From contig JAYKAV010000944.1 of assembly GCA_035582835.1 (NCBI GenBank), forward strand, positions 1-64,000: a stretch of DNA of 64,000 bases, given 5' to 3'. Both the position numbers and the translations under genes were made by a program. Shown in pieces: positions 26,001 to 41,000 of the stretch. The notes under the pieces were generated by a model. It did no database searches and was not told the DNA's origin. It was given only the letters and a program-made list of their open reading frames with translations. This stretch comes from Phoebastria nigripes. Lineage: Eukaryota > Chordata > Aves > Procellariiformes > Diomedeidae. Numbering within the stretch: the stretch's first letter is position 1; every line of letters starts with the position of its first letter.

Positions 26001-29000
26001 CAAAGAACTTTGGGCTTGAAGCTCTCAATTTTGTGTATGAATCTGAATGCTGCACAAGGCTCTCCCTTGACTGTGAAGTCTGCTCTTCTGCCCGCAGTAT
26101 TACAACCATGTCTTTCAAATACTCATTTCAGATTGTTTGCACAGGCCTTTTCAGAAGTCTGTTCTCATGAAATGGTAAATGGCTACTGCTGGTAGAAAAG
26201 AGAAATTGGTTTAGATTCCTTAATATGTTTCTTTATCTAAGAAATAATCACTTATATATATATTAAGTTTTTTAGATGTAGCTATAATACCAGGCCAAAC
26301 AGACAAGTATTTCCTTAAAAGCCAGTAGCTGAAAACAGGTGAAAAATCATAGATTCAACTGCACACACACACATACACAAAAAAAGCAACCCAAAAAAGT
26401 AGTGTTCCCAATGCAACACCAGAGCTAAAATAATAGAGAAAATGTAACTTGGCTTACCAATCTCCCCTAGTGAATCAGATTAGCACTATGCCCTCCTCCA
26501 ATACCTTTCTTTGAAGGCTGTGCTAGAGGCTAAGCTATGTCAAAATGAAATAGATGTCTTCACCGGGCTATGACCTCTGATCCGCTGGGACTACAGTGTA
26601 TGTTGTACTGACGACCTACAGTCACAGGTACAATCCTAGATTATGCGGTTAAAGTGCTGAAGGTAGCTATCCCAAGCATCTATCCATGCCATGTCTGCTT
26701 CCTGGGGGACAGAAGAGTTTACATCTGCACAGTCTATCCTGTGGCTCACAGATGTAGCAGAGGGACTGACAATTAAATGGTCCAAGGAAATAGTGTGGCA
26801 ACTTGGCCACTGGCAGGCACTCTAATGTTAAAGCAGATGTTGCTTCTGCCTCGACTGTGCATAAAGGCTCACACTTTTTTCACTGAGGTCAATCAGTTGA
26901 CATGTTTTATACTGGCATTTTATTAAAGCAGAATGAAAATGCATACCCACTTCTCTCCATTAGCCAACATAGAGTAGATATTCAGAAATTATACTTAAGT
27001 GTGACCTGATACTAAATATATATTCTTGATACTCAAAACTTAGCATAATTCAATCTTGAAAAGGCAAAATCCACTTCTCTCTCTGCAGATGCAGTACAGC
27101 TATGGTGAAAAGTTAACTTTTAGCCTCGCTCTGGGCTGGGATGCACTTCCCACAGCTACTGTTCAAGCAAAGGTGGGCAACTGCAGCCAGCTACATCATA
27201 TTTTATGGTTATTTATCCTCAATAGACCCTCTTCAGTCTCACCAACCAGGAAAGACTTCTACCAGAAGAGACTGATGAAGAGATTTCCTCTACTGAACTT
27301 AGAAGATCACTGTACAGTTAATTCCCTTGCTCACAGTCCCTCAGTGCCATTCTTAAGTAGTTGAGAAAGACCTTGCTCTGTTAAACATGCAGGGGAATTT
27401 CATATCAACTTCAACAGATGTTTACGCTGTGCACCACCTTGCAGGACCAGACCTGTTACGTGAGATTTATTGCAATCTTTGACTCTCCATAGCATGTCCG
27501 TGAGAATGAAATGCCAATAATGCAATAAAAAATAATATCGAATCTGCTTGTGATAATGTACATAATGATTATGCCATATTAGATACGCATAATTTCAGCT
27601 GCTATTGCACTGAGAGGGCTTGCATCGATTTTTGTGGGTTAATGTAAAGAATATGTCTTAAAAGGCTTTTAGTGACATGTCTGAACCTGTGCTGTTAACT
27701 CCTGTTCTCCACTTCAGTGGCAACAGTGTCAATTCTAGCCTCAGTAGAGGGTGAGGCAAAATTTTCAATAGAAACCATCTGCCAGAAGACAGAAGTAAAG
27801 GGAACGATTAATGGAGCCAGACCGAACTCTCCAACAAACCCTTTAAAGCTCTTCAGCTATTTTCAGCAGCTATGAATACAGTCTTGCTGAACCCTTCACT
27901 TGCACTTCCTACAGACCCGCTGAGGATTTCACAAGATATTCCTGCTGCTGCATCCAAGATCAACCCAACAGCCAGCATTCACTGCACCCAGTTCCAGCTA
28001 ATCTGTACTTCCTGGGCCATGTCTAAGCTAAGCTAACTGCTTCATTTTCTATCTGTTGTTAATAGAGATGGACTGATTATTACAGATGTACCATAACTCT
28101 CTGCCGATTACAGATGTAACCTAGATGTAACTTAAAATTTCAAGAAAACTTTAATCCATAATTTATACTAAAGAAGCAATCCCACTCTCTTCCCATGACT
28201 GCTAATTCCCACCCGTGCTGCCATCTCCACTACGTCAGCACTTAAATCCCAGTGCTGGCAGAAGGGAGAAGGAGGGAAGGATTGGGTGGGGGCCCAGTTT
28301 TGGTTAGGTAAGATGAACCTTATCCTGTTTGCACCTTGAGAGAAGGAAATGCTTTCCAGGCTATTACTGTGTATATTAGACAAGATGTATGAGGAAGAAG
28401 CATTTTTTCCATTTGTATGCCCAAATAATCTGTGTCTTGTCACCCTAAAAAGATGGCTGATGAGAGCCTGGTCAACTGATGCCCATTTTTAATAACTACA
28501 GAGGGAGTTCCAGAAGACTGGAAAAGTGTTAAGGTTTTACTATTATTCAAAAAGCTCTGGATATGTTTCTACATAAAGATATGCTGATTAACTGGATATC
28601 ATTTTTAAAACAAAACACAGTGACTGTTTTCATACACTGTTAAAAGATGGGAATTTCGTTATGACGGCTCACCATGATTCTACGGAGAAACAGGTCAGAC
28701 AAACAACTTTTCACTCCCTGAGGAAAAAAAGCTGATTTGTTGGACACAATTTTGACTCTGTGCCACCCAAGATATTATCATTCCATATTGTCTGTCAAAC
28801 ATCAAATAGATGAAGAGCTGGTTGGCAGCTCACAGAAACCACTAGTCATTACAGAATCACCATATTGTAGGAGCTTGTACTGGTGTTCACGGGGATTAAC
28901 ACTAGGACAAAAACTATTCATGGTCTTCAGCAACCACCTGGAAGCAAATATAAGATGATGATGATATCTGATATGCAAATGATATCTGGTAACATTTGTG

Positions 29001-32000
29001 ATGTGGTAAATAACAAGGAAAGGGCAAACTGAATGCAATTTCAACTATCTGGTAAGCTATTCCTTCAAACTATGTGTTAGTATAAAATAATGCAAAGTGC
29101 AATGGACTGTATGCTAAAAAATGAGGCTCTCGGAGAGCATGTGGGACAATCAACACTGTCAGCAGAGTGAATAGTCCAGGTTTCATCTCTTGTTAGCAAA
29201 CAGAGTAGGTCCCTAGGGTTTCAGGTAGGCTTGCAGTACATTTTCCTGCACTTGTTAAAGCTGAAACTGCGCTGTCTAACTGCTACCACTTCTGCAGGTT
29301 GCAGTGAGTGAGTGCAGATCTGCTGCCCATGGGCTGTGCTCTTACCAGGCAGTTCATTTACACACCATTCCCTGCCACAGGGAGGTAATTTCCTTAAAAA
29401 CAGGGACTTTACCAGAAGTTTCCAGAGAAATCTTCACCTTTGGAAAATGATGAAGCATGGTCAGTCTAACCTGATAAACTGAATCACCATTCCACGTAAA
29501 TGAAGAGAAAACACTCTCAGTTACCAAACTAATTCTTATAGGGCAAAGTTTCTCCTCACAGAAATATTCCATTCGTATATTGTCAAATACTGCTGCTGCT
29601 CCTTCACTAGAAGGTGATGAAAGAGCATAACCCAGGCCAGTATGAGGCTGATGAGAAAAAGCGATTTAGAGACTCTGATACACTGCATGCAGCTAAGTAC
29701 AGCCATACTATTAAGGATGGTTTATCTATTGTAGTTGTTCAGCTCCTGAAATCAAGCTTTTAAATGAAGGATGCTCAGAAGCAAAGCTCTTTAGAAGATA
29801 CTCACCTTGGGGGAAATTACTTACTGATCATGAACCTGACACATTTTCTAAATTATTTTTAAATACCTCCTGCTAATATTGCTTTTAACTATTTTGACAA
29901 CTTCTGAAGCACACAGCACTGCAAACTTCAAGCCATTCTTCGCACTAAGAATTTATGGATCTAGAGAGAATTAATTTACTGGAAATTACATCTACAGCAC
30001 TATAAAGACTTTGCCCTTAGCAGAGCAGGGTGGAAAAGTTGGCAGCCAGTTAGCTATCATTTCTCCCAAGGAAGGATGTTTCAGAAGTGATATAGAAGCA
30101 GTCTGTGAACTGTCTGTAAAGACTCTTCAGTGAAATATGGATTTTGAAAAAAGTCACTAATGTTCTATTGTTTAACTCTGTTGAAAATTTCCTATTTAAG
30201 GTGAAGGAGAATTTCCCAGCTGGTGAGTAAGTTAACATCAAATCATCAATAGCAAAGAATTTTAGTTGTCTTTCCCTAGTAACTATTGATACCTGTCCAC
30301 TTATCAGGGTGGTATGTCTTCTCAATGCCCATTAAAAGTCTAGCCAATTACTAACAGAGGTACCTTTGTACAGCTTCCATACTACACCTGAGCCCAGCTG
30401 AAATAAGCCCCTCTATTTTTTTTGAGCAAAGACACTTCCCTCTGTAGAAGACTAACAAAAGTCAGGGGCTGTACCTGAGGGTGTGTTGTAAGTAGAGAAG
30501 ATCCTGAAACATAGGAAACCTTTTCATAGTGCGACTGGATAATCCAATTGGAACTTCCAAGAGCGTAGCCTGAGCTGAGAGGAGTGACCTGCACAGCACC
30601 AAACAGCTCCTGAAACACAGTAAGAGACGTTAACTTGGGCGAGCCCCCGAGAGAAGTCAGAACAGGTCATTTTATCAGCAGTGATATAAATTTTAAAAGT
30701 AGTTCTGCTATTCAAAACCTTTATGAAGCTAGTTTCCTGAGCTTTATGTCTGCTGTTTTTATTTACCAATGTCTAACAGGACACATGCGCTGAGAAAAGT
30801 TCTTCCTGAGGTAGGGCCTTCATAAAGTCTCTCTTCCGTGTGAATTCTATGGCATCTAACTGAGTTCACACTGAACCATCACTCTAAATGGAGGAATCAA
30901 CCAGGGTCTTGATTCTCTGCCTGCCTTTGCTGTATTGAAGAAGCTTGTAGGAGCTTTACATCTTTGAAGACTTTATACTCCCTTAGTCAAATATTATTGA
31001 TATTGGCCAGCAGGAGAGAAGGAAGGACAAGCAGTTCTGTACTGATATAAAACTCTGTTTGGGTTACACATTTTGCTGTGGAAAACATAAACTTAACTTC
31101 AGACACGCTTACTTTCTAACTTTATTTCTTTTTAAATGCTATCTACTGGTGATTTAGAAACAACACCCTGCAAACTCAATGCAAATTTCAGTTTCAGCTC
31201 TGAGCATACGCAACCTGACAGTTGTCTCCTTTCCAGGTGTCATTAGAAAATGTATTGCTTTATCTGTACACAGTAATGTGTTATACTTGTTTTGAGAAAG
31301 GAAAATAAGCCTCCGTGTATACCTCACTAATGTGATCTACTTTCTGGTTACTGAATAATAGAACAAGCATCTGATTCATGCAATACTAATGATTTTTCTA
31401 GTATCTCAACACATATTTGGATGCCTTGCAAAACAAAACAGGGTCTCCATCCCTCAGAGTGTGTAAACCAAGGCTCTAGATTCTGCTGATATGCAGACAT
31501 GTAAAGTGGACAACAAACCATTCTTGATGCTGTCAAGTTTTGGGTTAACTGGCTAATTAGGGTCTGATTATTTTAAAAGTTTGCTTTGGGAAGAGATAAA
31601 ACATGCTCTAGAAATGTCTCTTTTTTCCCAGTAACTGTAAAAGAATGATTGGCTCAGAGGCACAGATCTAAAATAAGGTGAGATGCATCCACACTGTGAG
31701 AATAGTGGAAGATGAACAGTAACCACCCATGGATACTGAGGATGTCCAAATGCCCTCAACCCGTCCAGTTGCTAGACAAAGCTGCAGCTGTTACTTATGT
31801 CAGCAGCCATGTTAGTGGTGGCTTGGGGTCTTTTCTCACCAGCTGCAATGCAGCACCACACAAACCCAAATCCACCAAATTTAGTACACAGTACCGCTGG
31901 TTACTGTTTCAAACTGTTTTACACATAAACAGTAGCCTCCAAACTTCAGTGGCCCATTGCTTAAGAAAAGGGAGCAAATAAAAAGCTTTGGGTACACAAC

Positions 32001-35000
32001 TTACTTTAACACATCTTTTTATTTCTTAGGGCCCTGAGCAGCTCTAGCAGGTATCATGGCCCACGTGCTGCCTACAAGCTGTAAGGAAACAGTGTATCTG
32101 CAGACTGTTGCCTGCAGATTGTTGGTTCAGGTGAATTGTTGGTTCAGTTCATTCTAGAAACTACACTGGATTATAGTCAATGGCATTGTAGACAACAAAT
32201 GTTAGCTGGGAACCCTGGGAAAAGAGTTTTTGAACTTCAGGTCGAACCATTAGGTCTTGTTTACAATCCCTAATTTGCTGTAAAAAAGAAAGTGGAGGCT
32301 AAAGCACTCAAAAGATTCCCAGAAGTGAGATACGGTAACTCAGAAGGGGATGTGGCTTACAAACAGAGAGGATACATTCATTTGGTACATCCTCCCAGCT
32401 CTCAGTGGGCCAGCCATCAACTCCGAATTTGAAGGTACGCCGCCTTAAAATTGGCCTCCCCGAGGAAGAGGAGAAACAAATGGATACTCCCTGATTTCAC
32501 CAAACAAGAACCCTTCCTGGGAGGCAGACTGAGGGACATTCAATATAATCTTGTCTTGCTTTCCTAGGCTAGGGTAACTAGATCTTACACAGGACCTAGA
32601 GGGAAGAAGAAAAGGAAGGGCATTTCCAGAGAAAAGCTGGGAAACAACAAGTTGTTACTGTTCACCTGAGGATAGCTTTACAGGTACTCACAATTTTCTG
32701 AGAATACCCCACCAGCTGGATCTTACTGAGCGCAGCGTTCACTTCTGGCATGGTGTAGCACTTTCTCCACATAGACACCTCCACCGCGTCCTTCAGAGGG
32801 GCGGGCAGCAATCTGCAATGATCAACAGGGTGTGGGCATTTTCAGAACTTCCTGATGGACCACCAGCTTTTATTCCCATTTATATTCTCCAGATCTTAGA
32901 TTTTATCTTTTTTCTTTTTATTTTAAATAGGCCTGATGCTTCAAAGTGACAAGCAAGACTTTCTGCCTGTTGAGGAGCAGAACCACACTGCCCATTTTGC
33001 CTCACCCAAAGACTGCTCTCCTTCATCTCTCTTTGTTGCTGTTCCTATTCAGCCCTTTCATCAAAGACATAGCTGTGATGAAGGTGTTACAGCAGCTCCT
33101 GTGGTATTTTCACCACTGATGAAAGATGTTGGCTGATCTGACATGTCAACATGAAATGCACCACTAGAATTGGTGGAGATGGCTGCGATCTTGAATCAGT
33201 GTCTCTTTTGCATATCCCAAGAATCTGAAAACAAAAGTAAGCCACAATCTGGTGATTAAAATACAGGTACCAGACCATGAACAAAGGCTGGCTCTGCTCT
33301 CATTTTTGTCACTGGTCTCTTACAAGAGCACGTGCCCCTGCACCCCAGCTCCTTTCCTTCAACTCAGGTACCCCACTTGCCTTCAGAGTATACTGGCAAG
33401 TATACATTAGCTGACACCGCAGAGCTCTTTGAAATCCCCTACACGGAAGTATTTAAGATGTTTTACACCAAAGTAAAATCCATCCATTCTGCTCTTCACA
33501 GACATTGCAAGTTAGCTGGACAGCGTTGTCAAGGGAAGAAGTGAACTGTAATGTCACAGGCTTTAAGAGAGATGGCTAACTTCTGGGAAATAAATCTTCC
33601 TTAGCAACGTGAACTGAGGCAGGAAGCAGCACAGCTGCCAAATGCATAAGAAGAATAGGATTTTTTTTGTATATTAAACCAATGCTAAATCAAAGGCTAA
33701 TTCAAACCAATTTCCAAAGATTTATGGAAATTGGTCAAGTTTCTTTGATCAATTTGTTTAAAGGAATTTAATTTATTGTTATATCTACCAGATCAGTGAA
33801 CTCTTCCATAATTTAAGATACTGAAGAAAGGATTAAGGCAAGCTATTGCCAAGACCGCTGTATAGGTCTAGTGTGATAACTGTAATTCCAGCACATGCTG
33901 GCTGAAAGCATACTGCGCTTAAGGAAACAAACAAAGCGTTCAAGGTCTTTTTTGGGAAGTCATAAGCAACAAAAGGCCAAACAATGTGGATAGTTGTCCA
34001 CCATTGCACTGAAGCAAATTGCCTGTAAAAGCCTTTAACCTACCATAAGAAGCATTTAGTGTTGGATGCTTTCAGGAGCTTCTCTTCTGGGAAGAGGAGA
34101 ATATATCTGCAGGTAATGGAGAAAAGTGGGGAATTGTCCTTGGTGATTGAAGTAAGTTTCTATTAGCCTTGACTCTGTGGCTACACTGTAAATATACTCT
34201 GATCCCTAACAGAGACCAGTGGCACCAGTCTCCAGTGGTTTCATTCTTTGCTGAGTGGCACACAGAGACAATGAGGACTGCTGGTTCCTCAGATGTGCCC
34301 CTGCTGGCGTTCAACCTGTCACCCATGCTTTTAAAATTTGTACAGAAAGTTACTAGAGGATATTTTAACGTCTGAAGTGAATCTACTAACACTATGGCAA
34401 CATCCTATTATGGATCACCTCATAACAACCAGATGTATGTGGGCAGATGCCACGACAGCCAACCTACAGCCACAGACAGGAAGGTACCGTGAAGCAGCAT
34501 GGTCCAGTGGTTAGTATACAAAATTTATGCTTAAGAAACTCAGAGGCTTGTATTCTTAACTGGGCATCTGCACAGAGACAGTCCCTCCTGTTCAATGCAA
34601 AGGATAACATTTAGTATATGACATAACATGCTCTTGTTTGAAGGGAGAGGAGGATGGCAGTACCAAACTAGATCAGAATGCTGGCCTCTGTTGTCCACTA
34701 CTCTGCCTCAGGAAACAGCCTGTTTCAGACACTTTATAGAAAGATATAAGAAACAATCAAACAGGTAGTTGACAAAGTGCCTTTCATAAGGCAAACTTCC
34801 TCTTTAGCCCCCTGAATCCTAATCAGCGTGAAAGATATCCTGGTTGAGCATCTATAGAGCTTCCATGAGATTGTTCATTTAAAATAAAAACCAATGGTAA
34901 TAAAACTTGCTAAGCAATTAGTTCAGACTGGATCTGATAATGGAGAAACGTAAGCCACTATAATGAACTTACTATATTTTATACAGTATTTGCATTTAAA

Positions 35001-38000
35001 ATGCTTCAATGCTTTATCTAATGAAGATGATAATACTTTGTGTTTTATACTAACTATTCAGAGTAGAACTAGCTGAACTGTAAAGCAGTAATGGTGATTG
35101 ATCAGGCTGAAAAATTAAAGTTAGACTCAGAAGTAATAAGTATTCTGTTCTAGCAATAGCCAAGTATTAAAAAAAAATTCACCAAGGACCACATTTTCTT
35201 AAATAACGGATGTCAGTCCAACCCTGCATGTGCTATTAGCCAGGTGTTAATTTGTGGATCAGTAGATGTTTGCTCACATGCTATAATAATCAGTTCCATT
35301 CACGCTTGCATGACACTTGTCACCGGGAATCTCAAAACACTTTGCAAACATTAATTAAGTCCCTGTATACCCTCTATGGTGGATAGGAGCTCCATTTTAC
35401 AGAAGCATAGGGAGCTGAAGGGGGAAATTCCAAGCACAAGTGGGGCACAGTTGGAAAGGGAATTCAGATTTGTCCCCCTGTTCCAGCTCACAGACAACAC
35501 TGGTTCATACCAGCCTCAAGGCAGAGTTTATGATACGTAGACTTTTGTAACTGAACAGCTGCAGGGTTCCTAGTTATGTTTTGCTATCCCCACTAGCATA
35601 GCATTTCATTGCTCTGCCTCTATCTCATATTTGGGCAAGGTGTGCATTTTACTTCTGAAAGTTGAGGGACCTGCCATTTGATCAAGGTTCCCAACAACAC
35701 ATGATATTGTGGAAGTGCTCTGTGCTCTACAGAGATCTTGTAAGTGGGACAGAAGGGTTGGTCCTGTCTATCCCCAGAGGTGGGCTCTTATACCTTCCTC
35801 CTACCTCCATTGGTACCCCATTACAACAGCTACTTGATGTACCAAGGAGGAAGTGTCAATGTTAGGGTACTTCCCAAGCAATATAAGACAGAAAAATGTG
35901 TTTTAAACACCGCTCCAACAAAAAGACTCTAGCCTTCCATAGCAGTTGAATCAGAACAAAGATCACCTGTCTGTGTTCACCTCTGGAATAGTCAACAGCA
36001 CACAAAGTGCTAGACAGCACTTTTTCTAAAATACGACCACCAGGAAAGTGACATTAAATGAGCTCTAAGATATATGATCCTCCTTTAAACCATGCATACA
36101 AAACACATGCAGTAGTGTGACGAGAATAATGGCTCCAGTCCTCTCTCTTCACATCACTGTGAGCTTTGGGAGTGGTTCTGGTCAGGCCAGCGGACTCCAA
36201 AATTAAAAAAAACCACTATTCTGATCAGAGTATACATCAACCAGCACAAAATCCTGATCCACTTTATTGTCTTTAGTACTGTTTTACATCTGTGTTTTAC
36301 TTGCCTTCTTCAGAAGAGTGAGAGTTACAGTGCTGAGATAAGACTGCTCCTAAGCTCAGCAGGGGAGTACAATATATAGCTAAACACGTTAATTTGGATT
36401 TTTAATTTCTTTGCTTTGTGATATTGGAAAATGTCAAGAGTACTTTTATAAGTATGAAATAATTCATTTTTAGTAAACTTTTAAACCTAGCCATGTTAAG
36501 AATTAGGAATAGAAAATGGGAGATCAATTAAAAATGCACAAAGTAGCTTTTAAAAATAACTTTCTAATTAACCAGCCTTATCTTTAATATGTGCTAAAAC
36601 CGAAACTGTCTACTCCATAGCACATGTTGTGCACCTAAAGTTGTTTTTATTTCCAAAGAAAGCATTATCTGCAATTATAAACTGTATGGATAATTTTTAG
36701 ATTATACAGGCTTTCAAAATTTTAGATGTAGAAGATCTCAATTTTGAGCACCTTGTTTTTATGTATAGATGAAATAATGGACATAGAGTTTCCAACTAAC
36801 CTTTTTTATTCAAAATTCAATTTGTTTCTAAGCTTTGAAAGAAAGCAGAAAAACACCTCTGTCGTCCAAGTGTAAAAGAGGCTGCAGCCCTGGGAAGAAA
36901 GGTAGCACTGCTCTGTGGTTGGCCACCAGCGACTTCCAACAGTTGTGCCTTGACTTTCTTAGCATTTCAGCAAACATGAATGTAAATACAGTTTTAAATT
37001 AAAATTACTCCAATACAATATAATTAAGTTTAAATTGCTTGCTAATTTCAACAACTTCTTATAATGTTAATACAAAAATCTGCTCGTTTTATCTACCCTC
37101 ATGGAGCTAAACTATGTGAGGGGAGATCAGGGGAGACTTTTGTGTTACCAAGTCTTCCTCCAAGAATCAAACTTGTGTGGTTGTTTGGAAGACCAACAAT
37201 GTGCAAACAATTAAAGAAAGAACCGAGCCACGGAGTTATAGTGTAAACCTCTTAAGCTTTTTTTTCTGCTTAATGGTAGTAGCAATCTCAAATGGTGGCA
37301 GCTAACCCATCATTACAGTGAATTCTAAATGTTGGTTAGTGTTTTAGGGCAGTCACCCTTTCCCAGTGGCTTGTTCCTTACCTCTGTACCTCCTTGTTCT
37401 TCCACATGGAGGCAGACTGAGCCTTTGGCACACGTTCAATGGAATTCACCAGTTCTTCCATGAGAAGTCTGAAAAGACATCATAACTAAATAAGCATTGC
37501 AGCCTTTCACACGGGAGAGAACTTTGTCCCAAATGTTTCCAAAATATCACACAAATTGTAACACTATTAGGCAGTTTTAAAGAGGGGTTCTTCCCACAAA
37601 GGCATCGCAGCAATTACCCCTCACCAATACTACCCATTTCCCCACTGAGTGCGTCAAGNTCAAGTTAGTCCAATTCTGTCTGCCTGGTTGCAACAGCAGA
37701 GGATCTGGCCCACTGGGTTATGGGTTATTTGGAAAGTGGCAGGACAAGAGGAACCCCCAAATCTCTCTCCTGCTGCGCAAGATGATTTCTTCATTACTGA
37801 CTGCTTGTCATATGGTATGAGACAAAATATAGGAAGAAAACTCATTAGCTGATGCCTGTTTATCACTTAGAGAAGCCAAGTACATTGTCAGAGTGAACTC
37901 TCCTCATCTACAAATGCACAATACAGCATTTGAGACAGAAAAATGTCAGGCATTAAAAATTGGCACTTCAGATCTCACTGCCCAAAACTAACAGCATTTG

Positions 38001-41000
38001 TAACTGTATGCATGCTTNCCCTTGAAGGTAGGAAGTGACAGATTTAACTGCAGAAGAATGGCATCTGAAATTACTTGGGGTGGGGAGAACCACACCAGTA
38101 TACTCTCCAACAAGACTATGCTTGTTATCTTCAGCTATGGGCCAGCAATACCCTAGAGGTCTACTAGTTCATATTTATACAATTCCTTTTTCCTACAAGG
38201 GCTTCAGTTTCTGTTTGTTTTTACACAAAGGGAGAATTACTCTGGTGTGGAAAGTTTGCATAGGACCTTTAATAGACAAAGATTCCTGCCCTAAAGTGCT
38301 TACAGAGTAGTTCAGATACCATCATCTAATCTGGTTTCTAATTATTGAACATGGCAGCTGTTCTGCATGAGATGCACATAGCACAAGTCCAGTTAGACCA
38401 CATGGAGGGCCAAACCTGCAGCCTTTGGTATTGACTTATCCAAACAGCAGACAACTCTGTAAGAAAAGACTGCCAAATTTGATCCCCAAGTATTAAGTTT
38501 TTGACTGCATTGTCAGGTCCTACATTTTCTGCTTCAGTCTCATATTTCTGCTGTTTTTCTTAGCGCTTCTCTTTGGAGTTCAGAGCTTATGTATCTCAAC
38601 TCATTTGAGATGAAGCCAGCTTAAATTCCCTTCCATGGTGTGGAGGAAAGTGTGATTATATGAATTTCAAATGCTGAAAAACTACAAGGCAATAATCTTA
38701 AAGTAATTTATTGTTGAAAAGATTGGTGATTCCTCTCTTGTTTAAGGGGAGCAGAGAGGAGTGGGAGAGATCTTTGATTCATGGTTTTTGAAGGTTTGAA
38801 GTTGGCTATATGGTAATTGCTGCTCAAGGTGTCTCAGTCCACTCAAGATCTACTGTCCCACATCTACTGCCTGGGCTCCACACAAAGCACCTGCTGTAAA
38901 CGTTGGAAGACAGATGGTTCCAGAGGTTGGGAAACATTGAGTTAACACATTTGCAGCACTAAGGACTTGGCTGGCGTTCAGCTACTGCCTAAGAGCCTCT
39001 TTGGAACATTAGACACCACTCCTCTACCCATATTGTCCTTTACACCTTTTCCTTAGCAGTGATGAAAGAGGAGTAGAGAATATTAAGGGGCTTTTTACCT
39101 GCCAATTTGAACAGTGGGCTCAGTGGCATACACTGTTCCAGTGAATCCTGTGTACTCTGTGATATAGGGCAATGCCATCATGCAGTGATAGTTTGAGATC
39201 AAGATTACATCTACCGTGGAGAGGTCAAGCAGCTCAGTCTGAAAACAGAGGAAAGAGATAAGCAACATGTAACCCTTTCATGCAGTTTAAGCAATGGCAG
39301 AAAAACTTCTTGTNCTTTTTTTTTTTAAACTTTATATTGCAGGAATGTAACCGGTTCATACAAAAAATGGGGGTGGGTGGGTGGTATGTCCTGTCTCAGC
39401 TGTGGCAAAGATTAACGTTTCCTTTAAATTAACAAGATTTATTTAAAAAGCCCCCTAAAATTATTCCCTTCTCAGATCTGAAAAGGAAACCATGTCCTGG
39501 GTTTGTCTGTCTTTCATGTAATGAAATGGCTGCCATTTAGAGAGGCATGACGATTACACTTTTATCAAAGAACTGATGTGTGTGCTTCCTTAGGGAGGAA
39601 CACTGCGCAGACACAAAAAGTTCTGCAGTAGCAATTTAGCAGGGCGTCTCGTATTTTTTGTGTGGCACGTGGTACTGTACCCCAGGAGAGTGAGAGAGAG
39701 GAATGTAGGTTGTATTTATTCATATGCTTAAAATAATTCCCATATTTTCCAAACTAAATGCTTGGCATCTTTATCATTCACATTTTCTACAGCAGCAGAT
39801 TAAGCTCATTCATAGGATACAACAAAACTGACGGGTGGGTCCAATTTGTTTTGATGTGACGGTTAAGACAGCAGTTCAGAGAGTGAAAGAAGATTTCACA
39901 CATTGTTAAAGGAATTTTAATTAGAAATATTTACTGGTAATGCTATAACACAAATGGTGTCAAGTCAGAAATTTACAAGATATATGACCTCTAACTCAGT
40001 TATTATAGAGCAGCTAATGGAATTCAACACTCATCAAGCACATATTATCTGATTACAAGGCTTGGTCCAGCAATTTGAATAAAAAAGGCAAGAAAGTAGG
40101 TCACTCGGCTTTTCAGAGGGCTGACACAGTGCTCTGGTGACAAGCTGCTTAACTCACAGCTAAGCGTTCATGGTTTCAATCCATGACCACAGCTGATGTG
40201 GGAGGCATGTTCTCCAAGCTGAGTACAGTAGGTTAAACACCATCCTCAGATTCATGACAGGGCACCCTTTTATCTTACTAAGCTTGCCAGGCAGAAATAC
40301 ACTCACTACATGGTATCAAAGAGTCTGCTGATGGCTGCTCCTACCACACTGGCCCTTCATGGCTTGGTTTTCAGCTGTGTCCTGACCATACAGAATCAAA
40401 TGGGGAGGCACTCAGCCCTGAGCTGAATCCCAGCCCAGCGAGCCATCAGGATACAGACTACCACCTCCCAAGCTTAAGCGTCCCACGTCTCAGCATCCTA
40501 GAAGCATTTACTTAATAGGATGAAAAGGGTGTCAAAACCAAAACAAAGTAAAATCTTCCCTGGGACTTGTGGCAATCTCACTAAAAGTGCCTATGAACTG
40601 AAGAGGTTTAAAAATGTTTCCTGAATGTGAAGTGAGGGAGACCAGAAGGTTGCCAAGCAAAGAGAGGGCTGCACCCTGCACTCTGACATGTGGAAGTGCA
40701 CTCTGCTGCTGAGACAGCCTCTTATCACCTTGTGGCTTCTGGATTACATTCAAAACTTGGCTTTCTTTGACAATGGTGTTCCTGGAAGTGATATTGTGAT
40801 TCTCAAACTAACTGCTTTTGCAGACAAGTTTCTTCAAAAGAAGTGGCGTGGAAGGAGACAAAGAAGACAAAGCCTCTTTCACACAAGCTCCTTCTTATAC
40901 TGTGCTGNCAAACACCAGCAACATTTCTACTCTGCTGATGCATTTGGCTGGCTGTGACATCTGAACTCTCCTCCAGACAGGGGAGCCTGTGAAGCTAGAG

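Larger units (their letters stand above)
32813..37381 (-). other. INTS9 intron 6
   Basis: About 4.6 kb of non-coding sequence with two ancient SINE-like relics (34489-34600 and 35300-35470). No gene seen. Confidence 0.8.

Noticed and set aside
28954..29032. C/D snoRNA-like arrangement (ATGATGA, CTGA, TGATGT, CTGA) in intron 8
   Set aside because: The boxes are spaced plausibly, but the bases outside the C and D boxes do not pair into a terminal stem, and the start is a simple ATG repeat. It also contains an octamer ATGCAAAT, probably by chance.
40110..40195. tRNA gene candidate
   Set aside because: A B-box-like sequence is present, but no cloverleaf can be formed; kept only as a low-confidence SINE relic.
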